From positions 1 to 27,072 of the forward strand of contig NZKZ01000092.1 in the NCBI GenBank assembly GCA_002694065.1: a stretch of DNA of 27,072 bases, given 5' to 3'. This DNA comes from Acidiferrobacter sp. (GTDB lineage Bacteria > Pseudomonadota > Gammaproteobacteria > Arenicellales > UBA868). Shown here piece by piece: positions 21,970 through 27,072 of this stretch; within the stretch, counting starts at the first letter, position 1; every line of letters begins with the position of its first letter. Made by a program: the position numbers and the translations under genes. Under the pieces are notes generated by a model, which was not told the DNA's origin, ran no database searches, and saw only the letters and a list, made by a program, of their open reading frames with translations.

Positions 21970-22045
21970 GCAATCACCGAGGAATGCTGTTTACTAGCGC
22001 GGCTCTTGAACATATGCCAGCCATTTCTGTGAATGCATGAGCGAT

Positions 22046-22065
22046 TGAGCAAAAAATTACGCTCA
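22046..22065 (-). terminator. Possible terminator after the RNA methyltransferase gene
   Basis: On the minus strand TGAGC, which includes the stop codon TGA (22065-22063), pairs with GCTCA (22050-22046), enclosing GTAATTTTTT. The T-run in an AT-rich island between two co-directional genes fits archaeal termination, though the stem is only five pairs. Confidence 0.4.
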
Positions 22066-23706
22066 CTCTTCTTCTCGAAGTGCAATCGACAATCCCCTGG
22101 TGGCCCTCATCACAGTCTTCTCTGACTCGCTAATCATTGGGGTCACTCTATTTCCAACCCAGACTGAGAGACAGAAACCGCTCTCGTCAACGAGGACCCT
22201 GCTTCCCCTGATCTCTCCGGCCAATGGTCCCAAGGCCTCAGCGCTGGGCTCGTTCCCCAGAAGGATTTCTTCCAGTAGGTCACTTCCGACCTCGATGTAG
22301 GGCCCGGAGATCTCCCCGCTCAGCCTGTGAGCAGCCTTGGAAACAACCCTCTCCAACTCGCCCTTCCTGACTCTAGCCGAAATCAGGCCGAGGTGAATCA
22401 CATTGAGGGGTCGCCACCGACCCCCGGGTACCAGCTCCCTACCTCCCTTTCGACTCCTCTCCGAGTCCCAGACCCCCCTGACTTCATCGGTCGACCAGAG
22501 GATGCTCTTTCCCCTGTGCCACATGTTGCTGGGAACTGATCCCCAGGACTCCTCTAGCAGGGATGCTAGCTCGCCTGCGATTGGCAGAGGGGAGGACGCA
22601 GGGTCCTCAAGGGGATTAACCCTAGGCCCCGAGGGGGGTCTCGCAGCAGCCCCTCTTCCCGACTCGGCAGCCTTCTCCAGGACGGCTAGGAAGAAACCAC
22701 CCCCTCCTACAGAGTCGTTCCATACCCTCATGCAGCTCTCAAGTTGGGAAGCCACCGAGGCTTCCCTGGGGGGGATTAGGAATTCTAAGACGGGATCATC
22801 AATGACTCTGCCACTATCGTCCAGAGTCGGCCAAACCATCATCCCCTGGTCAGAAGGAACTTCTGGCAGTAGATCATGGGCTTTGACGACTTTCGCGACT
22901 CCACTTTCCAGAACTCTTGCCACAACAGCCTCGTTCTCAACCGGGTCGAGCGAGCAAGTTGAGTACACAATCCTGCCACCGGGCTTGGCGACCTTGATCG
23001 CTCGACTCAGTAGGTCATGCTGGAGTTCGTGCATGGAGTGACCGGAGGAGGGCAACCACTTACCCCAGACATCCGGGTTCTTCCTAGTGGTCCCTGAGCC
23101 TGTGCAAGGGACATCCACCAGCACCCTGTCAAATCCTCTCTCAGGCACCTTCGGGATGTGCCTGCCGTCGTGTTGGACCACCACTGTTGGCCTGGAAGCG
23201 TGCCGCTGGACGTTTGTGACAAGTGTGTTCACTCTGCCGCTAATCACCTCGTTTGCAATCACGGCACCGGAGTCTCCCAGATGCTCACATATCTGGGTGG
23301 TCTTTGACCCCGGAGAGGCGCACATGTCCAGGACGACCTCCCCTGGCCTAGGGTCTAGTGCTAGGACGGGGAGCATCGACACGGCCTCCTGCCTAGTTAT
23401 CCTACCAGTGTCATGAAGAGCAGTCAGTACCAACCTCTCCTCTCCCTCTGCAGACCCCCTCTCAAAGGGCATCTCCCAAGCACTGCCGGGACCGGAAAAC
23501 CAAGGGATCCTGGAGGAACCCATTCCCTCGAGCCACCCCTCTACCCAGTCCTTGTCCGGGCTGTGCGGATTGACCCTGACAGTCTCGAATAGCCTCGAAT
23601 ACGACTTTTCGAACCATGCTCCGGGGTCCTCCCTCCAGTGGGAGACGGCCTTGAGAAGAATGCTGCTCTCGGCCTCCTCCCTCCAACTCGACTCCCTGCC
23701 AGCCAT
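22063..23706 (-). CDS. RNA cytosine-5-methyltransferase, NSUN2/Trm4-like
   Basis: This 547-aa SAM-dependent enzyme makes 5-methylcytosine in tRNA or rRNA. The Rossmann core has SAM motif VLDMCASPGSKTTQ (about 126-138), then motif IV DVPC201TGSGTTRKNPDVW and motif VI YSTC251SLDPVENEAVV, the two cysteines used to release and attack the base. The RKNPDVW and CSLDPVENEA details are closest to the NSUN2/Trm4 tRNA branch rather than bacterial RsmB. Residues 1-115 form the usual N-terminal RNA-binding part. The C-terminal third (about 370-547; WRPLNVIHLGLISARV and later) is probably a PUA-like RNA-binding domain, an inference from its position. Likely target is tRNA; site unknown. Confidence 0.92.
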   Translation of the reverse strand: MAGRESSWREEAESSILLKAVSHWREDPGAWFEKSYSRLFETVRVNPHSPDKDWVEGWLEGMGSSRIPWFSGPGSAWEMPFERGSAEGEERLVLTALHDTGRITRQEAVSMLPVLALDPRPGEVVLDMCASPGSKTTQICEHLGDSGAVIANEVISGRVNTLVTNVQRHASRPTVVVQHDGRHIPKVPERGFDRVLVDVPCTGSGTTRKNPDVWGKWLPSSGHSMHELQHDLLSRAIKVAKPGGRIVYSTCSLDPVENEAVVARVLESGVAKVVKAHDLLPEVPSDQGMMVWPTLDDSGRVIDDPVLEFLIPPREASVASQLESCMRVWNDSVGGGGFFLAVLEKAAESGRGAAARPPSGPRVNPLEDPASSPLPIAGELASLLEESWGSVPSNMWHRGKSILWSTDEVRGVWDSERSRKGGRELVPGGRWRPLNVIHLGLISARVRKGELERVVSKAAHRLSGEISGPYIEVGSDLLEEILLGNEPSAEALGPLAGEIRGSRVLVDESGFCLSVWVGNRVTPMISESEKTVMRATRGLSIALREEE

Positions 23707-23853
23707 GGATGGCGCCCGGAGTATTCGACATAATTGCTCTTGGAATGTCCGCTAATTACAGCCCCTCTATTTTCAGCCGATTTCACACTTAGAAACCAAC
23801 AACGGTTAAACCCCCTTCGTTTCGCTCGGCCATCGCGGCATTTGCCGCAAGGG

Positions 23854-24222
23854 ATGCACATGGCAGGATTCAGATATAGAAGGAGGATTTCCAACAAGTC
23901 CTCACAACCAACAAAGACTGACGAAATCGGGACCAAGATGAAACTCGGGGATCTGGTAAAGAGAGCCAGGAACTATGGGAAGGCAACGGGCCCACTAAAG
24001 CCAATCGAGGCACTGATGACCGTGGACCAAAATCAATGGACATGGCAGGTTGTCGATCGCGATGTTCTGGATAGGCTCAGCCACAGGCTGGTCTTCCAGT
24101 CAGATGCAGGAATGAGGAGGGAGATCCTAATGACGGAGGGCCTGGAAACTGCAATGGGGGCAGCCTCGATGATCGTTGAACTAGATGGCGGATGCGTATT
24201 GATCGAGACTCTCGAGCCATGA
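23854..24222 (+). CDS. Conserved-looking protein of unknown function (122 aa)
   Basis: I do not recognise this protein. From ATG 23854 (or 23860) it reads MHMAGFRYRRR, a basic, probably disordered first 30 residues rich in K, R, S and T, then a compact mixed region with PLKPIEALMTVDQNQWTWQV, DRLSHRLVFQSDAG and a final strand pair MIVELDGGCVLIETLEP. No signal peptide, membrane helix or cysteine cluster is present. GGTTAAAC (about 23803) could be a TATA box. It is 48 bp upstream of the Sec61-beta gene on the same strand. The start could lie further upstream, but that sequence looks non-coding. Confidence 0.7.
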   Translation: MHMAGFRYRRRISNKSSQPTKTDEIGTKMKLGDLVKRARNYGKATGPLKPIEALMTVDQNQWTWQVVDRDVLDRLSHRLVFQSDAGMRREILMTEGLETAMGAASMIVELDGGCVLIETLEP

Positions 24223-24270
24223 TCCTCCCTCTCGTGGAGTTGAAATAGGGACCGTAGGTGCGGTGATTCG

Positions 24271-24477
24271 ATGGCCAAGGAGAAGAAGGGTAGCGGTATC
24301 CAGCAGGCAGCAGGCCTGATTCGCTACTTCGACGAGGAGTCTGAGGACGCCATACAGATTTCCAAGGGTGCGGTGTACTTCGTATGCGTAGTCTTCAGCC
24401 TCGTAGTCTACCTGGCCAATGAGCCCACTCCCGAAAACAACGTCTGGAAGTGGTTGTGGGAAACCCTGGGATTCTAG
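24271..24477 (+). CDS. Preprotein translocase subunit Sec61-beta (SecG-type)
   Basis: This 68-aa tail-anchored membrane protein is the small beta subunit of the archaeal SecYE-beta channel. The cytosolic N-terminus has the family signature G-I-Q-Q-A-A-G-L-I-R-Y-F-D-E-E, a link with D-A-I-Q-I-S, and one transmembrane helix (about 34-50: VYFVCVVFSLVVYLA). After the helix there is an extra outward tail of about 18 residues (EPTPENNVWKWLWETLGF), longer than usual. GGTGA five bases before the ATG may serve as ribosome site, and TGAAATA about 28 bases upstream as a weak TATA box. Its stop shares CTAG with the convergent neighbour's stop. Confidence 0.9.
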   Translation: MAKEKKGSGIQQAAGLIRYFDEESEDAIQISKGAVYFVCVVFSLVVYLANEPTPENNVWKWLWETLGF

Positions 24478-25232
24478 TCCCCGAGAAGATCCCTCTCCAT
24501 GCTGCCCAAGTCGGACCTAGGGTCAGCCCTGAGCACCATGCCCGAGGCCCTGCTGAGCGCTCTGTCCACAGCCGGGGCATTGTTGTCCGCCAAGGCCTCC
24601 CTCGCCCTCTCGAGCGATTCCTCGGCAGAGTCCAGCAGATCCTCGGAACCCTCCTCTATGCCCCTGACCTTGCGGATTGAGTCCTGCATCCTTGCTATGT
24701 CGTCACTCATGCTCTCTCGGGCCACTGAGATCAGCCCCTCCCAACTGGAAGTGTGCGACGCCATTGATCCAGATGTCGCTCTCTCGAATGCCCTGACCCT
24801 GGTCGGCTCCCAAGGGTTCCTGCCGAGAGAAGCCACGATGTCCATAGCGCACCTAGCTCTCGTCTGGAGCGATCCCTCTACGACGATCTCGTTCAGGAAG
24901 CACCTCGAGAAGAGCCCGAACCCCCAGTAGTGCCTGCTGGAGATGCTCATTTCGACCTCTTCCGTGGAGCAAACCAGATTCCAAGTCTGCTCGTCGAAAC
25001 CCGGCTCCTGTGAGAAATGGGGAGGTCCGTGCGTTCCCATCGACCTTAGCGCCGCCCTGGCCACGTCCCCGAGGAAAACCTTGCCGACCGAGCCCTTTGC
25101 ACCGGGTTGCTGCATCAGCCCGCTCTCGTCGAACGACATCCTCGGCTCCGCGTTGATCACCTGGGCAAATAGAACCGAGCGCTGAGGGGAAACCCCGACA
25201 GGCCCGCTGTCCGATCCCCCCATCTCTCCCAT
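24474..25232 (-). CDS. Unknown protein with acidic helical C-terminus (252 aa)
   Basis: I do not recognise this protein. From ATG 25232 (MGEMGGSDSG) it has 252 residues. The first two thirds are a mixed domain with PQRSVLFAQVINAEPRMSF, KGSVGKVFLGDVARAALRSM, HYWGFGLFSRCFLNEIVVEG and RARCAMDIVASLGRNPWEP; the last roughly 85 residues are charged and probably helical (DIARMQDSIRKVRGIEEG, DLLDSAEESLERAREALA). There is no signal peptide or membrane helix. The frame stays open upstream to 25523, but that part overlaps the start of a divergent small gene and looks non-coding, so I place the start at 25232 or 25223. It converges on the Sec61-beta gene. Confidence 0.7.
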   Translation of the reverse strand: MGEMGGSDSGPVGVSPQRSVLFAQVINAEPRMSFDESGLMQQPGAKGSVGKVFLGDVARAALRSMGTHGPPHFSQEPGFDEQTWNLVCSTEEVEMSISSRHYWGFGLFSRCFLNEIVVEGSLQTRARCAMDIVASLGRNPWEPTRVRAFERATSGSMASHTSSWEGLISVARESMSDDIARMQDSIRKVRGIEEGSEDLLDSAEESLERAREALADNNAPAVDRALSRASGMVLRADPRSDLGSMERDLLGD

Positions 25233-25310
25233 GGCCCCCAGCAGCAGCGCGAATGGTTCAACATTCCGCGATGAGGTAATCCCTAAGGCCCGCCTTCCCC
25301 AGACCGACCC

Positions 25311-25505
25311 GTGCCTCGGAGGAAGTACGGCAAGCTGCAGAAGGTAGTGGAAAGGCCGCCCTCGGACAACTGCAGCAGATGCAGGGCAGGCAAGCACTGC
25401 CCGATACCGGGCCACCCAGGCTACGAGGAGGGCGCCAGTAGGAAGTGGAAGGGGCCCGATTCCGTGGGAAAGAGGTCCAACAAGAAGAACCCCGCACGGA
25501 GATGA
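25311..25505 (+). CDS. Basic CxxC mini-protein, candidate zinc ribbon (64 aa)
   Basis: A short, strongly basic protein starting at GTG (PRRKYGKLQKVVERPP). It holds C21-x-x-C24, then H29-C30 and H35 (DNCSRCRAGKHCPIPGHPGY), enough ligands for one zinc site, followed by a Lys/Arg-rich tail ending RSNKKNPARR. I cannot name the family; ribosome or nucleic-acid association is a guess from charge. It lies head to head with the 252-aa unknown gene. GGTAATC around 25275-25281 is a possible TATA box with a very short leader. Being short, it could be chance, but composition and motif argue for a real gene. Confidence 0.6.
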   Translation: MPRRKYGKLQKVVERPPSDNCSRCRAGKHCPIPGHPGYEEGASRKWKGPDSVGKRSNKKNPARR

Positions 25506-25568
25506 CCCCAGCCTGCTCTGCAATTGTGAAGTTTCAAATCCCCTCTCCAGCAGGGTATCGTGATATCC

Positions 25569-26828
25569 ATGGCCGTACTATCCGATGAAGACCTACCGTT
25601 CGATGCAAAGATGCTGGATCGCCTGGCTGAGGTCTCCATCCGAGTGGGACTGGACCTCCAACCAGGTCAGGACCTGATAATCACGGCGCCCGTGGAGTCC
25701 CTCCCCCTAGTCAGGAGGCTAGCGGCGGAGGCGTACAGGAACGGGGCCGAAGTCGTCACGACCATGCTCTCCGATGACGAAGTCTCCCTGGCCCGCTTCA
25801 GACATGCTTCCGATGAGAGCCTGGACAGGTCTGCAGACTGGGTGTTCGAGGGGATGGCCCGGGCTTTCGACAACAACACCGCAAGGCTCGCGATCTCCGG
25901 GGCCAACCCTCTCCTCCTGTCAGGACAGGACCCCGCTCGGGTGGCCAGAGCCGGGAAGTCGATGTCCATCGCGGCAAAGCCGGCCATGGAGCGGATCACG
26001 AACTTCACGACGAACTGGAACATCGTGTCCTACCCCGGCCTCGAATGGGCCAAGCAGGTCTTCCCAGGCAAGGAGGACGACGAGGCAGTGGCCGCGCTGG
26101 CTGAAGCCATATTCTCCATCTCGAGGGTCGACAACGACGACCCCATCGCCGCATGGGCGGCTCATCAGGAGACCCTCACTAAGCGGCAGGGCTGGCTGAA
26201 CGACCAGGACTTCCAATCGCTGCACTACACGGCGCCCGGGACCGACCTGACGATCGGCCTAGCGGACGATCACGAGTGGAAGGGCGGTTCTAGCACGTCC
26301 AAGAACGGGATCACATGCACTCCGAACATCCCCACCGAGGAGGTCTTCACGACACCCCATGCGCAGCGCGTGGAGGGAACCGTCAGGGCCACCAAGCCGC
26401 TGGTCCACCAGGGGACGCTGATCGACGGGATCGAGGTCCGTTTCGAAGGGGGCAGGATAGTCGAGGCCAGAGCCGACGAGGGCGAGGAGGTGTTCCTGAG
26501 GCTGCTCGACACCGACGAGGGGGCGAGGAGGATAGGCGAGGTCGCGCTCGTCCCAAACTCGTCCCCCATAAGCTCCTCCGGCCTGCTGTTCTACAACACG
26601 CTCTACGATGAGAACGCGTCGTGCCACATAGCTCTGGGCCAGTGCTACTCCAAGTGCTTCAGGGGGGGCATCGGGAAGGACCCAGAGGCGGTCGCCAAGG
26701 CCGGAGGCAACTCCTCCAACATCCACGTCGACTGGATGATCGGCTCCGGGGAGCTCGACATCGATGGCATCTCCAAGGGGGGCGATAGGACGCCCGTGAT
26801 GCGGAAAGGCGAGTGGGCCTACGAATGA
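25569..26828 (+). CDS. M29-family aminopeptidase (PepS/AmpT type)
   Basis: This metallo-aminopeptidase of about 419 aa removes N-terminal residues from peptides in the cytoplasm using two metal ions. Numbered from the in-frame GTG at 25560, the five metal ligands are all present: Glu261 in NIPTEEVFTTP, Glu327 in IGEVALVP, His356 in ENASCHIALG, and His389 and Asp391 in IHVDWMIGS; Tyr363 of the active site is also kept. Length and motif spacing are normal. ATG 25569 is preferred; GTG 25560 is possible, with TTTCAAA about 25 bases before it. It probably feeds amino acids from imported or turned-over peptides. Codon use is like its neighbours. Confidence 0.93.
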   Translation: MAVLSDEDLPFDAKMLDRLAEVSIRVGLDLQPGQDLIITAPVESLPLVRRLAAEAYRNGAEVVTTMLSDDEVSLARFRHASDESLDRSADWVFEGMARAFDNNTARLAISGANPLLLSGQDPARVARAGKSMSIAAKPAMERITNFTTNWNIVSYPGLEWAKQVFPGKEDDEAVAALAEAIFSISRVDNDDPIAAWAAHQETLTKRQGWLNDQDFQSLHYTAPGTDLTIGLADDHEWKGGSSTSKNGITCTPNIPTEEVFTTPHAQRVEGTVRATKPLVHQGTLIDGIEVRFEGGRIVEARADEGEEVFLRLLDTDEGARRIGEVALVPNSSPISSSGLLFYNTLYDENASCHIALGQCYSKCFRGGIGKDPEAVAKAGGNSSNIHVDWMIGSGELDIDGISKGGDRTPVMRKGEWAYE

Positions 26829-26855
26829 GCAAGCTCATCTGGGGATCGTGAAAAC

Positions 26856-27072
26856 ATGGCTAGCTCTCATACTAATATGGCGAAGATTTTCCATTGGGGT
26901 TTCATCATCCTCTACGCATATGGGATACTGAAGCAAGTCGATGACATATCCCAATTGGAGGATTCCTCCCTGCTAGTCTTCGAGGTCCTGTTTGCGAGCG
27001 CATTCCTCATCATCGTGTTGATTCGATACTTCTACATGAGGAAATTCGAGACATTTCTAGGAGCAAGCGAGC
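26856..27072 (+). CDS. Start of a small membrane protein, possibly cytochrome b561-like (cut by window end)
   Basis: From ATG 26856 an open frame runs off the window after 72 codons. The second Met starts MAKIFHWGFIILYAYGI, a motif like the first helix of cytochrome b561/b-type membrane proteins, where the His of FHW is commonly a heme ligand. A second hydrophobic helix follows (LLVFEVLFASAFLIIVLIRYFYM). The gene lies 27 bp after the aminopeptidase stop. Without the rest of the sequence the family call is tentative. Confidence 0.6.
   Translation, partial: MASSHTNMAKIFHWGFIILYAYGILKQVDDISQLEDSSLLVFEVLFASAFLIIVLIRYFYMRKFETFLGASE

Noticed and set aside
25233..25523. Upstream extension of the 252-aa unknown protein
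   Set aside because: The added 97 residues have biased, non-protein-like composition and overlap the divergent CxxC gene.

Overview
The window is a gene-dense, GC-rich piece of an archaeal chromosome. Signs of Archaea are a Sec61-beta gene, an Lrp/AsnC regulator, an archaeal TATA box about 28 nt before a start codon (a leaderless transcript), two tRNA genes with encoded CCA, and two surface proteins ending in a PGF-CTERM-type sorting tail. Thrombospondin-type-3 (TSP3) calcium repeats on huge acidic surface proteins, a bacterial-type RibD and an aerobic aa3-type oxidase suggest a marine aerobic euryarchaeote of the Marine Group II (Poseidoniales) kind. That placement is inference; no marker-gene tree was made.

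Layout. 9-85: tRNA-Arg(UCG). 184-9610, minus: a giant 2287-aa secreted repeat protein with its own promoter, then an Old Yellow Enzyme family flavoprotein and a GH1 glycosidase with an N-terminal membrane anchor. 9677-11874: ribD (minus) and a diacylglycerol-kinase-family lipid kinase (plus) diverge head to head. 11924-16114, plus: a 1396-aa surface protein made of two tandem type-1 periplasmic-binding domains, a linking domain, TSP3 repeats and a PGF-CTERM tail. 16117-16202: tRNA-Ser(UGA). 16245-20815, minus: a compact terminal-oxidase operon, subunits II-I-III-IV. 20997-27072: housekeeping and small genes, namely a Toprim protein, an Lrp regulator, an NSUN2/Trm4-like RNA m5C methyltransferase, an unknown 122-aa protein, Sec61-beta, an unknown 252-aa protein, a basic CxxC mini-protein, an M29 aminopeptidase and the start of a small membrane protein.

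How it fits together. The two long surface proteins share a roughly 245-residue domain directly before their TSP3 stalks, so they look like different heads on one common wall-anchoring chassis. One head is an array of Cys-bounded, calcium-loop-bearing, sequon-rich units; the other is a double solute receptor. No transporter, archaeosortase or oxidase-assembly gene is visible. The oxidase operon has three oddities: subunit I carries an extra N-terminal extracytoplasmic domain with a CxCH motif, subunit III appears to start at a CTG overlapping the subunit I stop, and the subunit IV start region is an exact 29-bp tandem duplication that creates a decoy mini-ORF.

No stretch over 300 bases lacks a gene. 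No IS element, CRISPR array or prophage was seen.
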